Shown: positions 33,672 through 43,206 of the stretch, one piece after another
How the letters are laid out: every line of letters starts with the position of its first letter
Numbering within the stretch: the stretch's first letter is position 1
NCBI GenBank assembly: GCA_903844635.1
Contig: CAIMUF010000074.1
Coordinates: forward strand, 124,001-188,000
Direction of reading: 5' to 3'
Length of the DNA stretch: 64,000 nucleotides
From: an uncultured Sulfuricurvum sp.
GTDB lineage: Bacteria; Campylobacterota; Campylobacteria; Campylobacterales; Sulfurimonadaceae
Position numbers and translations under genes: made by a program
The notes under the pieces: model-generated
The model's input: only the letters and a program-made list of their open reading frames with translations
Databases searched by the model: none
What the model was told of the DNA's origin: nothing

Positions 33672-36600
33672 TTATAAGATATCTCTCTCATAATGACGAC
33701 GTAGCCATGCATCCAATGGGTACATAATGCGATAAAGTATTGGAACGATGAACAATGCAAGCAGTGTCGAACTGATAAGTCCTCCGATGATGGCAATCGC
33801 CATAGGGGCATTGCTTTCATGACCTGCGCCACCGGCAAGGGCGAGGGGAAGCATGGCAAAGATCATGGCAAATGTGGTCATCAGAATAGGGCGCAGGCGT
33901 TTTTCTCCTGCTTCCAAGAGTGCTTCATTGACCGATTTTCCATTCTTGATCGCGGTATTGGCAAAATCGACGACTAAAATGGCATTTTTACCTACCATCC
34001 CAAGTAACAAAATAATCCCGATCATGACAAAGATACTAAAAGGGTTCCCTGTGAGATACAGAGCAAGGATAACACCCGTAAAACTCAGTGGCATAGCAAC
34101 CATGATGATAAGAGGCTGAATAAGTGATTCATAGAGTGCGGCAAGGATGAGATAGATCAAAATGACTGCCAAGCCTACCGTAAATCCAAATGCCGAAATC
34201 GTCTCTTGCATCCGTTCAATGTCTCCTGTATATCGATAGTGGTATCCTTCACCTAATAGGGCAGGAAGTTTCGAATCGATCATAGTGACGATGGAATCCA
34301 ACGGCGCACCGTCAAGGTTTGAGGTGACTAAAATTTTGCGCTCACGATCAAAGCGGTTGATGGATGCTGTTCCTTGAGTTGTTTCAAGATTAACCAGACC
34401 GTCAAGCGAGATCAATTCACCTGTAGAACTGGGGATTTGTATCTTTTTGAGATCGTCGACGGTTTTGCGGTATTGATCTGCATTTCGAAGTGTTATATCG
34501 AATTGGCGACCTTCCTGCTCAAAATTTGAGATGGCGCTGTCGCTGGAATAGGAGGCATTAATGGCATTGGAAATCGCCTGAGCGGTAATGCCAAGACGTT
34601 GAGCACTTTCTCGATTAATGGTGATACGAACTTCCGGTTTTCCTGGTTCAAAATCGCTGTCATTGTCGGTCGTACCGTTGCTGTCTTTTAACAATTTCAT
34701 CAGTGCGGCTGATTTGGTTTCCAGAACTTTGAGATCCGCCCCCGTGAGGACGACCTGGATTGGGGCATTGCTCTCACCCGTATCGATAGGGGGGACATCT
34801 TCGACACTGATGATGAGATGAGAATAAATTTTGAATGTATCGCGATAGGATGCGATAATAGCTTCAAGCCCTTCGCGTTGTTCAACTGGAAGCAGTTTGG
34901 CATAAATCATCGCTTTGTGGGCTTCTTTCGCCGGATTGTAGCCGATGGTTAAGACGACTGTCTCGATTCGTTTGTCTTTTTGTAACGTGCTTACCAGCGG
35001 TGCCATCTCTTTTTTCATGGCTTCGAGTGATATTCCTACCGGTGCTTTGACCATGACACGCATTTCAGACATGTCTTCCATCGGGACAAAGGTTCCTCCT
35101 ACTTTTCCTGCGAGAGAAAAAGAGAAAAGTAGCACCGCAAGGACAACGATAAGCGTTGTGATTTTGAAACGGAGTAAAAAGGCTAAAAGTTTTCGGTATG
35201 CTTGATCTACTTTTTGAAATATCGGTTCCGTTTTTTCCCAAAAAGCATTTTCTTTACCGCTGAGAAGCCGTGCTCCTAGGGTAGGGATAAACATGATGGC
35301 GACAAAATAGGAGATAAGAACTCCCGATGCTACCGTCATGGCAAACGAGTTAAAGAATTTTCCGACAATTCCTCCCATGAAAGCGACGGGGACAAACACC
35401 GCAAGCAACATCGCCGAAATCGCTAAAACTGAAAAAGCGACCTCTTTTACCCCTTCAAAAGAAGCTTGGAACGGCTCCATCCCTGACTCCATTTTTTTAG
35501 AAATGTTTTCGATGATGACAATCGCATCATCGATAAAGATCCCGATAGCAAGGGTCAAACCAATGAGAGTAAGCCGGTTTAGATCATAGCCCAGTGCATC
35601 TATGAGGGCAAAGGTTCCGATGATCGAGGTTGGAATAGCAAGGGCAGAGATGAGGGTTGCCGTGAGATTACGTAAAAAGAAAAAGACGATGAGCACCGCT
35701 AAAAATGCACCGAAGAGGAGGTCGAATTTTACGTTATCGATATTGACGAGAATTTTATCCGATTGATCTTCGACGAGCTGTAATGTGTGATTTTTAGATG
35801 CCAGTATAACCAGCTCAGGCATCACTTTTTTGACTCCTTTGATCACTTCTAAATCGTTAGCACCTGAAATTTTTTGTATTTCCAGCAGTACACCTTCATG
35901 TCCATTGTACGCGGAGTAGCTTTTCGCATCTTTGAGGCCGTCTTCGACACGGGCAACATCTTCCAGTCGTAATCCCGGAGCAATGAGGAGCTTTTTGAGA
36001 TCATCGATACTTGTGGCATCACTTCGGGTTTTAAGAACCAGTTCATTTTTATCCGAAATAAGTTTTCCACCGCCAGAGCGGACATTTTCACGTGCAATAA
36101 GACGTTGAAGCTCAGCAGAGGAGATGCTGTATTTGTTGAGGAGGTATGGGTCGGTAAAGATACGGATTTCACGATCACGATATCCTACGATCTTAACATT
36201 GGCAACACCTTCAATGCGTTGTAGCTTCGGTTTGATTTTTTCATCGGCTAAACGCATCAAAGCAACGGTATCCCCTGTTTTGGTACTCACAAACAGTTTG
36301 ATAGAAGCAGCACCTGAAACACTTACTTTTTGGACAATAGGAGATTCAATATCACTGTCAAGATTGATGGTTCCTACTTTATCGCGAACATCGTTGGCTG
36401 CTTCTTCGATGTCTTTTGTGAGCTCAAACTGAACGGTAACGACGCTTAATCCTTCATAGCTTGTGGAGATAAGTTTGTCGATTCCATCGATTCCGGAAAC
36501 GGCTTCTTCGATTTTATCGGTGACTTTGGATTCTACAGTTTCAGGATCGGCACCCGGATACGAGGTTTGTATCGTGACAATCGGAAAATCGATATTCGGG

Positions 36601-36704
36601 AAGAGGGCAACGGGCATAGCACGAAAAGAAATAAGCCCAAAAACGATAAAGCTCATCACGAGCATTAATGTCGTTATGGGGCGGTTGATGGCAAATTTAT
36701 ACAT
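33672..36704 (-). CDS. RND-family (HAE1) efflux transporter
   Basis: A 1010-residue inner membrane pump of the AcrB/MdtC/MexF type. TM1 is INRPITTLMLVMSF; two large periplasmic domains and 12 TM segments follow. TM4 carries the proton relay Asp pair in GIFIDDAIVIIENIS. The FPNIDFPIVTIQTSYPGADP segment is an HAE1 hallmark. It works with the MFP and TolC-like proteins encoded upstream on the same strand, forming a tripartite drug or metabolite pump. An AAGGA site precedes the ATG. An 87-base gap with a REP-like repeat separates it from the MFP gene. Confidence 0.93.
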   Translation of the reverse strand: MYKFAINRPITTLMLVMSFIVFGLISFRAMPVALFPNIDFPIVTIQTSYPGADPETVESKVTDKIEEAVSGIDGIDKLISTSYEGLSVVTVQFELTKDIEEAANDVRDKVGTINLDSDIESPIVQKVSVSGAASIKLFVSTKTGDTVALMRLADEKIKPKLQRIEGVANVKIVGYRDREIRIFTDPYLLNKYSISSAELQRLIARENVRSGGGKLISDKNELVLKTRSDATSIDDLKKLLIAPGLRLEDVARVEDGLKDAKSYSAYNGHEGVLLEIQKISGANDLEVIKGVKKVMPELVILASKNHTLQLVEDQSDKILVNIDNVKFDLLFGAFLAVLIVFFFLRNLTATLISALAIPTSIIGTFALIDALGYDLNRLTLIGLTLAIGIFIDDAIVIIENISKKMESGMEPFQASFEGVKEVAFSVLAISAMLLAVFVPVAFMGGIVGKFFNSFAMTVASGVLISYFVAIMFIPTLGARLLSGKENAFWEKTEPIFQKVDQAYRKLLAFLLRFKITTLIVVLAVLLFSFSLAGKVGGTFVPMEDMSEMRVMVKAPVGISLEAMKKEMAPLVSTLQKDKRIETVVLTIGYNPAKEAHKAMIYAKLLPVEQREGLEAIIASYRDTFKIYSHLIISVEDVPPIDTGESNAPIQVVLTGADLKVLETKSAALMKLLKDSNGTTDNDSDFEPGKPEVRITINRESAQRLGITAQAISNAINASYSSDSAISNFEQEGRQFDITLRNADQYRKTVDDLKKIQIPSSTGELISLDGLVNLETTQGTASINRFDRERKILVTSNLDGAPLDSIVTMIDSKLPALLGEGYHYRYTGDIERMQETISAFGFTVGLAVILIYLILAALYESLIQPLIIMVAMPLSFTGVILALYLTGNPFSIFVMIGIILLLGMVGKNAILVVDFANTAIKNGKSVNEALLEAGEKRLRPILMTTFAMIFAMLPLALAGGAGHESNAPMAIAIIGGLISSTLLALFIVPILYRIMYPLDAWLRRHYERDIL

Positions 36705-36746
36705 TTTTATTCCTTGCTAATTCTTCATCTTTAAGAGTTGATACTT

Positions 36747-36772
36747 GTCATACCCGTGAAAACGGGAATGAC
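36747..36772. repeat. GTCATxCCCGT-type REP repeat inside the efflux operon
   Basis: GTCATACCCGT (36747-36757) and ACGGGAATGAC (36762-36772) pair at 10 of 11 positions around a GAAA loop. It is the same family as 7541-7563. It lies between the MFP and RND genes on one transcript, where a stable hairpin could change relative expression or protect upstream mRNA from 3' exonucleases. Confidence 0.6.
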
Positions 36773-36791
36773 GGGATAAAAGTAGATGCTA

Positions 36792-37529
36792 TTAGAGCTG
36801 GTTTCCAATTATATACGCTTCACCAAAAAGCCCTGGAGCGATTTTTGAGGCGAGCACTTCGGCGGTTGCTTTACGAGTTTTTGGATCGATGGTCGGATAG
36901 AGCTTGCTAATACGTCCGTTACGCCATTGGTTTTCTCCGTCAATACGATAGCGAACGGAAGAGCCTTTTTTCACACGGGAGAGATATTTTTCATCGAAAC
37001 GAACCAAGAGTTTGACATCGGGGGAGCTAATGAGTTTAAACAGAGGTCCTCCGCCGACACCATCGCCCAGTTCAATGTTACGTTCGGAAATGACACCGTT
37101 AAACGGAGCACGAAGACGTGTTTTTTCAACAAGGGTGCTTTGGTAGCGTAGCTGTGCTTTGGCTTCCCCGAGTGCTGCGGAGGATTTACGATAGGTGAGG
37201 GTATTTTGATCCATAAGTTCAGCGTCAATCACACTTTCGACTTTTTTGTACCGATCGTAGGTTTGTTTTGCAAACTGCTCTTCGACTTGTGCTTTTTTAA
37301 GACTCTCTTTGGCTAACTCAACGCTTGCGGTAAGATTATCATTGTCTATTTCGAGGAGAATATCCCCTTTTTTGACATAACTTCCGACATCGACACGCAG
37401 TGTTTTGACAACACCGGAAGTAGTGAGTGCCAGATTGGCTTCTTTGGCGGCAACAACATCAAACGTTGCATAAATCTCTTCGCCCATCAAGGAAGTGATA
37501 AGGAGAAAAAAAGAGAACAGATATTTCAT
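36792..37529 (-). CDS. Periplasmic adaptor (membrane fusion protein) of the efflux pump
   Basis: A 245-residue HlyD/AcrA-type adaptor with a signal peptide (MKYLFSFFLLITSLMGEEIYA). The biotinyl-lipoyl halves are about 30-60 (KTLRVDVGSYVKKGDILLEID) and about 135-155 (RAPFNGVISERNIELGDGV), with a short helical hairpin between. It is shorter than AcrA (about 380) because the membrane-proximal domain is missing. Its first 4 bases overlap the end of the TolC gene, so translation is coupled. It connects the RND pump to the outer membrane channel. Confidence 0.88.
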   Translation of the reverse strand: MKYLFSFFLLITSLMGEEIYATFDVVAAKEANLALTTSGVVKTLRVDVGSYVKKGDILLEIDNDNLTASVELAKESLKKAQVEEQFAKQTYDRYKKVESVIDAELMDQNTLTYRKSSAALGEAKAQLRYQSTLVEKTRLRAPFNGVISERNIELGDGVGGGPLFKLISSPDVKLLVRFDEKYLSRVKKGSSVRYRIDGENQWRNGRISKLYPTIDPKTRKATAEVLASKIAPGLFGEAYIIGNQL

Positions 37530-38749
37530 TGTACAAACTCCTTCGGGTCTAATCCCGCATAATAGTAATAGGTTGCATAGGCATAATTGAGAGAACGCTT
37601 AGCACGGCTGAGCTGATTGGTGGAGTTCGTAAGAGAGCAAAGGGCATCGAGGTAGGTGACGTAATCGACAATGCGTGCTTCGTATTTTTGTTTGACCGCT
37701 TCAAAGGTTTTTTGTGAAGCATCAAAAGAGCTTTGAGCTGCGGTTATAAGAGAGTGAGAACGGACAATGTACCGTTGCGCCATTGCGAGGTTTGTTGCTG
37801 ATTCTTTGGACGCGTAGGCGAGGTCATTGGTTTGTGCATTGGATTGGGCGATCAGTGCTTGCTTGGTGGTAGACATGATGTTGAAATCGAGCAAATTGAC
37901 CGTCAGTGAGAGGCTTAGTTTGTTTTGATGACTGACTCTCATGGACGCCATAGGATCATCCACATAATGTGAAAATGTGTATTGATCCGCAAGACTTAGA
38001 GTCGGGAGAAATCCCACATCGCTTTGCTGTGCCTGATAGGTGGTAGCATCACGAGAATAGCGTAGAGATTGCAGAAAATCGAGCTCTTTAACGGGTGTGG
38101 ATTTGGGTTCGATGATGCTGGCAGGGGAAAGTTCGGTAAAAGTGGTATTGGTGATGGTTTCCAAATCAGCTTTTTGACGATCGCTTTGATAGCCTAAATC
38201 TTCGAGCTCATACTCCGCATTGGCAAGTTCTGAACGTATCCGCATCAGGGCATCTTCGCTTGCCAGTCCGGCACTTAGAAATTTTTCAAGACGCTTTAGC
38301 TGTGCTTGGAGCTGATCTCGGGTCAACGAATAGGTATGAATCTCTTCGAGAGTGTTTTGAAGTTCAAAATAACGTTTTATGACGTTAAGCGAAAGCTCCT
38401 TTTTTCCTGCATCGAGGTTGGAATGTGCGGAATTTTTGAGGGATTTAATCTCATCCAATCGATTTTCACGTTTGAACCCATCAAAAAGGACGATTTCTGC
38501 CTTCACTCCTGTGTTATAACTTTGGGCGGCATCAAATCCCCCTTTGTTATCGACATAATCACCTTTTCCAAATCCATCAACACGAGGAAGATAGGAGCTT
38601 TTGGTAGCTTGATAGTTTAAACCAGCTGCATGGGAACGTTGTTCCAGTGCTGTGATTTTTTCATTGCGTTGAGCGGATTCGATGAGGGAAGAGAGTGAGG
38701 TATCGGCATAAAGTGTAAGCGATACCAATAAAAGTAAGGGTAATTTCAT
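37526..38749 (-). CDS. TolC-family outer membrane efflux protein
   Basis: A 407-residue protein with signal peptide MKLPLLLLVSLTLYA. Two long helical repeats of the OEP family follow, each ending in a beta segment (YLPRVDGFGKGDY; FLPTLSLADQYTF), and a C-terminal YATYYYYAGL motif. It forms the trimeric outer membrane duct. It is the first gene of the three-gene operon. A divergent acidic-protein gene shares the 53-base intergenic region, which contains TACAAT and TATACT. Confidence 0.9.
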   Translation of the reverse strand: MKLPLLLLVSLTLYADTSLSSLIESAQRNEKITALEQRSHAAGLNYQATKSSYLPRVDGFGKGDYVDNKGGFDAAQSYNTGVKAEIVLFDGFKRENRLDEIKSLKNSAHSNLDAGKKELSLNVIKRYFELQNTLEEIHTYSLTRDQLQAQLKRLEKFLSAGLASEDALMRIRSELANAEYELEDLGYQSDRQKADLETITNTTFTELSPASIIEPKSTPVKELDFLQSLRYSRDATTYQAQQSDVGFLPTLSLADQYTFSHYVDDPMASMRVSHQNKLSLSLTVNLLDFNIMSTTKQALIAQSNAQTNDLAYASKESATNLAMAQRYIVRSHSLITAAQSSFDASQKTFEAVKQKYEARIVDYVTYLDALCSLTNSTNQLSRAKRSLNYAYATYYYYAGLDPKEFVQ

Positions 38750-38802
38750 TTATTTTTCTTTTCTTTTGCTACAATTGTGACATTATACTACAAGGAACTA
38801 TC

Positions 38803-39156
38803 ATGGCTTATATTACACAACTAAAACATTTGATTCAAACCGAACTTATCCCCGATGTTGAAGATCATATTGACGAACTGTTTGAAGGAATCGCGTCGGC
38901 TAAAGATGCAACCGTGCAAGAGCGTGCAGAACTCGAAGACATGCAAGCGCTTCGTGATGAATACAAAGAGTTGCTCAAAGAGCTCGAAAGCGGTGAGATT
39001 GACGAAGAAGAGGCTGAGCAGCTTTATACGGAACTTACGGCTATGCGTGAGGGCGGTGACGAAGATGAGGATGACCTTGGATACGATGAAGAGGAAGAAG
39101 AGGACGAAGACGATTACGACGAGTTTGATATTGACAAAGAAGATGACCAGTATTAA
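38803..39156 (+). CDS. Small highly acidic protein
   Basis: A 117-residue protein I do not recognise. Residues 1-80 are predicted helical (ITQLKHLIQTELIPDVEDHIDELF; coiled-coil-like DEYKELLKELE). The last 35 residues are almost all Asp, Glu, Gly and Tyr (DEDEDDLGYDEEEEEDEDDY). Such tails occur in DNA mimics and basic-protein chaperones; no function is claimed. The stop overlaps the ATG of the following exonuclease (TAATG), so the two are coupled. AAGGAA lies upstream of the ATG. Confidence 0.75.
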   Translation: MAYITQLKHLIQTELIPDVEDHIDELFEGIASAKDATVQERAELEDMQALRDEYKELLKELESGEIDEEEAEQLYTELTAMREGGDEDEDDLGYDEEEEEDEDDYDEFDIDKEDDQY

Positions 39157-39896
39157 TGGCTAAATACATCATTTTAGACACCGAAACAACAGGTGCCGGA
39201 GAGAATGATCGTGTAATACAGCTTGGCTTTATGGTTTTGGACGGTAAAAACGTTCAGGTTCATAATGACTTATGCTCCAGTCCTGTCCCCATCGGATACG
39301 GCGCGATGGAAGTTCACGGTATCACCCCTGATCAAATCGAAGGGAAGCCGTCGTGCGTTGAAACATCCGCATTTAAGGCATTGGAAGTGTTAAATACTCC
39401 CGATAACGTGATGATTATTCATAATGCACCGTTTGATTTGGGAATGTTGGCAAAAGAAAATTTTACCTCTAAAATGCGTCTGATCGATACTCTGCGTTGT
39501 GCTAAACACCTTTTTGATGAAGAGGAAGCGCATCGGTTACAGTTTTTCCGTTATCGCTTGGAACTGTACAAGCTGGAGCAAGCGGAAGCGGATGCTCTGG
39601 GAATCGTTGTTAAAGCGCACGATGCTATCGGTGATGTATTGGTGCTGAAGCTTTTTCTCACGGAACTTCGCAAAAAACTGACTGAACGTTTCGGTAATGT
39701 AAATCCCATCGATAAGATGGTTGAGCTGACACAAACCCCAGTATTGATTACCCGTCCCTTAAAGTTCGGTAAACACAAGGGAAAAACTCTCAGCGAGATT
39801 GTGATGTCGGATAAAGGGTATCTGTCATGGATGCTCGCCAATATGGAAAATCTTGACGAAGATATGAAGTACAGTATTGCTAAGGTTTTGGAATAA
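39156..39896 (+). CDS. DnaQ-like 3'-5' exonuclease with DUF3820-like C terminus
   Basis: A 246-residue DEDDh exonuclease. ExoI is ILDTETTGA (D8, E10), ExoII is IIHNAPFDLGML, and ExoIII includes KAHDAIGDVLVL with the catalytic His and Asp. After residue 195 the segment RPLKFGKHKGKTLSEI...YLSWMLAN resembles the DUF3820 'quorum-sensing-regulated virulence factor' module found fused to or near such nucleases. It may be a DNA repair or proofreading-type exonuclease, more ExoX-like than the replicative epsilon subunit. It is coupled to the acidic protein gene. Confidence 0.85.
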   Translation: MAKYIILDTETTGAGENDRVIQLGFMVLDGKNVQVHNDLCSSPVPIGYGAMEVHGITPDQIEGKPSCVETSAFKALEVLNTPDNVMIIHNAPFDLGMLAKENFTSKMRLIDTLRCAKHLFDEEEAHRLQFFRYRLELYKLEQAEADALGIVVKAHDAIGDVLVLKLFLTELRKKLTERFGNVNPIDKMVELTQTPVLITRPLKFGKHKGKTLSEIVMSDKGYLSWMLANMENLDEDMKYSIAKVLE

Positions 39897-39899
39897 ACT

Positions 39900-40580
39900 T
39901 TAGCGCAGTACGTAGCTCAAGGGAACGCTGATCCGAACCGATTTGGAAGGTTTTGGAAACTTAGAGGCGGTTTTTTCAATCAGTGTTCGCGCATCTTCAT
40001 CCAATAAATCAAACCCTGAACCCTCTATTATTTTAATATCCTCTACGCTTCCATCAGCTCCCAACGTAAACGCAATCCGGACTTCCCCTTGCATTTTTAA
40101 CTTTTGTGCCATTTTTGGATATTTCAGATTTTGAAGCAATAATCCTCGAATTTCACCTAAATGGGCGTTTAAAAATTCTTTTTCGACATTGACGGGAGGC
40201 GGCGGTGCTGGAGGAGCTTTTGGAGCATCGAGCACTTTTGGCGGTGTAACAGGTGCTGGGGTTGCAACAACAGAAGGAGCTTTTGCAATCGTTTGTACTA
40301 CAGGTATCACGGGACGTGGGACAATAGGTGCCGGCTTGATTGGGGGAGTGAGGGCAGGCTGGATGGGGATATTTTTAGGGACTGGGGCCGGTTCTTGTTG
40401 TTTTGGCGGTAAAGGAGTCGGTATGCTTTGTTTTACGGGTACTGCAAATGAAGAGATATGAATTTTTAGAGGTTCAGGCGGTTTTTTTTGGACATACATC
40501 GAGACGGCAAAGAAAAAAAGTCCAAGCAATACAGCATGAAGTAAAAGCGATATTCCAAGCGGACGGTTGTTTAAAATCAT
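39900..40580 (-). CDS. TonB-type energy transducer
   Basis: A 226-residue protein with one N-terminal TM (LGISLLLHAVLLGLFFFAVS), a long Pro-rich spacer (about 48-130, PPKQQEPAPVPKNIPIQP) and a TonB C-terminal domain (about 135-226, YPKMAQKLKMQGEVRIAFTLGADGSVEDIKIIEGSGF). It transmits proton motive force from ExbB/ExbD to outer membrane receptors. No ExbBD or receptor gene lies nearby. Its stop is 3 bases from the convergent exonuclease gene. Confidence 0.93.
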   Translation of the reverse strand: MILNNRPLGISLLLHAVLLGLFFFAVSMYVQKKPPEPLKIHISSFAVPVKQSIPTPLPPKQQEPAPVPKNIPIQPALTPPIKPAPIVPRPVIPVVQTIAKAPSVVATPAPVTPPKVLDAPKAPPAPPPPVNVEKEFLNAHLGEIRGLLLQNLKYPKMAQKLKMQGEVRIAFTLGADGSVEDIKIIEGSGFDLLDEDARTLIEKTASKFPKPSKSVRISVPLSYVLR

Positions 40581-40628
40581 GGTTGAATTATACCGCTTGG
40601 TGCTTTTGGATACCTTGAGAAGAGTCTT

Positions 40629-40892
40629 TTAGAATGTAGTTTTTGTTGAGGTAGCAATTTCACTCAGGCGATATGCTGCATCGACGTGACCGCTGCGCAT
40701 CGCTTTTTTCCACCATGCCATGGCAGCCTCTATATTTTTTTCAACACCTTCACCGTAAAAATAGATCATTCCAAGGTAAAACTGCGCTTCACTATCACGA
40801 CTATAGGCTCCTAGCGGATAAAGAATCGTGTAGGCTTTCTCATAATCTTCAGCATCGTATGCGGCAATACCATCAGCTAATGGGTCTGTCAT
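40629..40892 (-). CDS. Small Sel1/TPR repeat protein
   Basis: An 87-residue protein made of two Sel1-like helix pairs: YDAEDYEKAYTILYPLGA and AQFYLGMIYFYGEGVEKNIEAAMAWWKKAMRSGHVDAAYRL, the latter a consensus Sel1 repeat. There is no signal peptide, so it is likely cytosolic. Sel1 repeats are protein-binding modules; the partner is unknown. TonB follows on the same strand after 48 bases. Confidence 0.85.
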   Translation of the reverse strand: MTDPLADGIAAYDAEDYEKAYTILYPLGAYSRDSEAQFYLGMIYFYGEGVEKNIEAAMAWWKKAMRSGHVDAAYRLSEIATSTKTTF

Positions 40893-40960
40893 TGATAATC
40901 CTTTAAGTAGTAGTGTTATTATAGCAATACCCCCTATTTTTTACTCTGACAGATTATAAT

Positions 40961-42211
40961 ATGCGGATGAACTATGAAAAATATTCAGGAAAATCGGTAT
41001 TACTGTTAGGTAAAACCCGCTCGCTAAATAGTGTGGAGTTTGAGACGTTGGCGAAACTGCACGCTATGAATGTGGTTAAGAGTTTTGATGAGACGGTGGC
41101 CCTTATCATCGAGGGGAAGATGATGAACCCCTTGGAACTTCAAGAAAGTGCACGGCTTTATGAATCGCATACGCTGCCTATTGTCGATATTGGTGCGATT
41201 GAGAAATGGCTGTGCAGTTCCATTGAGCCCAATCGACTTCTTATGAGTTTAAAACTTTCACGCGACCAAGATAGGCTTGTCAATTTTCTACAAAATCCTT
41301 ATATTACCAATGAACTTTTTTTTAAACTTCTTAAACTTTACGATTGGCAGGGAGAAGGGCTGTTCGATAACGATGAGAACCGCAATGTTACTGCAGCGAT
41401 TATAGGGCGATTTTATCAGGATTTAGAACGTAATCATAATGTTCAGTACGCGATGAGCGGTTTAGCCCATTTAGTCGAAAAATATGGAACTCGCGAGTTA
41501 ATCATCGCTATTTCCGAGCTTTCACCGATTGCAAAAGAGTTGAAAAATCCAAGTGAATCTTCGCTCAAAGGTGTTCTTGATACTATGGCACTGCACAGTG
41601 CTACGCCTGAATCTCTTTTACGATTATTGATTAAAGAGCGAGCCTATTTACTGGTACATCGAGAACCGTTGGCATTGGAACAAGAGCTTCTTGCGCTGAG
41701 GGATGAGACAATTCATAGAAGTTTGGCACAAAATAGGACGTTGTCGCCCGAAGGTGCAGATAGTTTGGAGCAAAAATATCCTGAATTGATTGCCTCATTT
41801 TATCCGTTGGATGAGGTGCGGTTTGAGCGGCTAATGGGAAACTCGGTTGATTTGGCTTCCAATAGTACGCTCACGGTATCGATGCAGGAGAGATTGATGG
41901 AGATGAAAGATGAGGCTGTTCTTTCGGCATTGGCTCAAAATACGGTACTCTCTTTAGTGCACTTAGAGGCTCTTTTTACCCTTAATCGATACACCGTTGA
42001 GCTTGCGTCCAATACGTCGCTTTCTGCGCAACAACTTGAAACGTTGTACCAAAGTGCGAACCCTGAAATCTTAAAAGCGCTAGCCTCGAATACTGCTACC
42101 CCAGTAGAGATACTTTATCAACTCTCCCTTGACCAGCGTTATGAGAGAGGCGTGAAGACTAACCCCTCATTTGGAAAACACATACAAACCACTAACTTAG
42201 GATGGAACTAA
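40961..42211 (+). CDS. Protein with BRCT-like N terminus and C-terminal LRV-like helical repeats
   Basis: A 416-residue protein without a signal or TM. Residues about 5-85 resemble a BRCT domain (GKSVLLLGK..., ALIIEGKMMNP..., PIVDIGAIEKWL, with the Trp expected in the last helix). The C-terminal 170 residues contain repeats of about 24-26 residues of the form SALAQNTxLSxxHLEAL, ELASNTSLSAQQLETL and ALASNTATPVEILYQL, which match the variant leucine-rich (LRV) pattern. The ribosome site is weak; a second ATG at 40967 is possible. The stop overlaps the MoxR gene start. The BRCT call is tentative. It opens a tightly overlapping five-gene operon. Confidence 0.7.
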   Translation: MRMNYEKYSGKSVLLLGKTRSLNSVEFETLAKLHAMNVVKSFDETVALIIEGKMMNPLELQESARLYESHTLPIVDIGAIEKWLCSSIEPNRLLMSLKLSRDQDRLVNFLQNPYITNELFFKLLKLYDWQGEGLFDNDENRNVTAAIIGRFYQDLERNHNVQYAMSGLAHLVEKYGTRELIIAISELSPIAKELKNPSESSLKGVLDTMALHSATPESLLRLLIKERAYLLVHREPLALEQELLALRDETIHRSLAQNRTLSPEGADSLEQKYPELIASFYPLDEVRFERLMGNSVDLASNSTLTVSMQERLMEMKDEAVLSALAQNTVLSLVHLEALFTLNRYTVELASNTSLSAQQLETLYQSANPEILKALASNTATPVEILYQLSLDQRYERGVKTNPSFGKHIQTTNLGWN

Positions 42212-43206
42212 TGCGCGTCAGCGAAACAATAGCAACGATGAGTTCGATGATCGAGTCAAAAATCCCGACGTTTTTATGGGGTCCTCCTGGAATTGGGAAA
42301 TCATCGATTATCAAACAAATCGCACACGATGCAGGGATTGAGTGCATCGATTTGCGCCTTTCTCTAATGGATCCGACTGATCTCAAAGGGATTCCATTTT
42401 ACGACAAAGAACAGCATCAAGCACTGTGGGCTCCGCCGTCGTTTCTACCGCGTGAAGGTTGCGGGATACTGTTTCTCGATGAGCTGAACTCGGCGGCTCC
42501 TGCGGTGCAGGCTTCTGCTTATCAGCTGATTTTGGATCGAAAAGTGGGGGAATATACTCTTCCTGATGGATGGGCGATTGTCGCGGCTGGAAACCGTGAG
42601 GGAGATCGTGGGGTTGTGTATCGTCTCCCATCACCGCTGGCGAACCGTTTTGTCCATGTGGAAATGGAAGTAAGTGTAGAGGATTGGAGAAAGTGGGCAA
42701 TGACGCGTGGCGTAGATGCTAGAATCGTTGCCTACATCGGATTTAAAAACGAGGCTCTTTTTACCTTTGATCCTACCGTAAATGAGCGAAGTTTTGCAAC
42801 ACCTCGCAGTTGGGAAGCGGTTCATAATGTCTTGCAAAGCACGTTGCCCAAAAATCTCCTTTTAGACGCGATTTCGGGTGCAGTAGGAAAAAACAATGCA
42901 GTCGATTTCTTGGGATTTTGTAAAGTAATGAGCTTTTTACCCGATATAGATGCGATTTTGAGCGGAGATTGCTTAGACTATCCGAGTGATATTTCGGCTC
43001 TTTATGCTCTGTCGTCTGCATTGGTCGGGCGGATTTTGAGTGATCAGGATGAGGCAAAAATCGATCATCTTCTCCGTTATACGTTGAAATTGCAAAGCGA
43101 ATTTGCGGTGATGATTGTCCAAGACCTCCAGCGTCAAGGAATCATGATGGATCATATCCCGGCATACGGCGATTGGGTTAATGCGTACGCTTATCTATTA
43201 TGTTAG
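42211..43206 (+). CDS. MoxR-like AAA+ ATPase
   Basis: A 331-residue AAA+ protein of the MoxR/CbbQ group. Walker A is GPPGIGKS (24-31), Walker B ILFLDELN, sensor 1 AAGNRE and the arginine-finger segment SPLANRFVH. The start at 42211 is preferred: it overlaps the upstream stop (TAATG) and AGGA is 9 bases upstream; ATG 42202 would add only three residues. MoxR ATPases partner with VWA proteins to remodel or insert cofactors into complexes. The VWA partner starts 7 bases before this gene ends. The substrate is unknown. Confidence 0.9.
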   Translation: MRVSETIATMSSMIESKIPTFLWGPPGIGKSSIIKQIAHDAGIECIDLRLSLMDPTDLKGIPFYDKEQHQALWAPPSFLPREGCGILFLDELNSAAPAVQASAYQLILDRKVGEYTLPDGWAIVAAGNREGDRGVVYRLPSPLANRFVHVEMEVSVEDWRKWAMTRGVDARIVAYIGFKNEALFTFDPTVNERSFATPRSWEAVHNVLQSTLPKNLLLDAISGAVGKNNAVDFLGFCKVMSFLPDIDAILSGDCLDYPSDISALYALSSALVGRILSDQDEAKIDHLLRYTLKLQSEFAVMIVQDLQRQGIMMDHIPAYGDWVNAYAYLLC

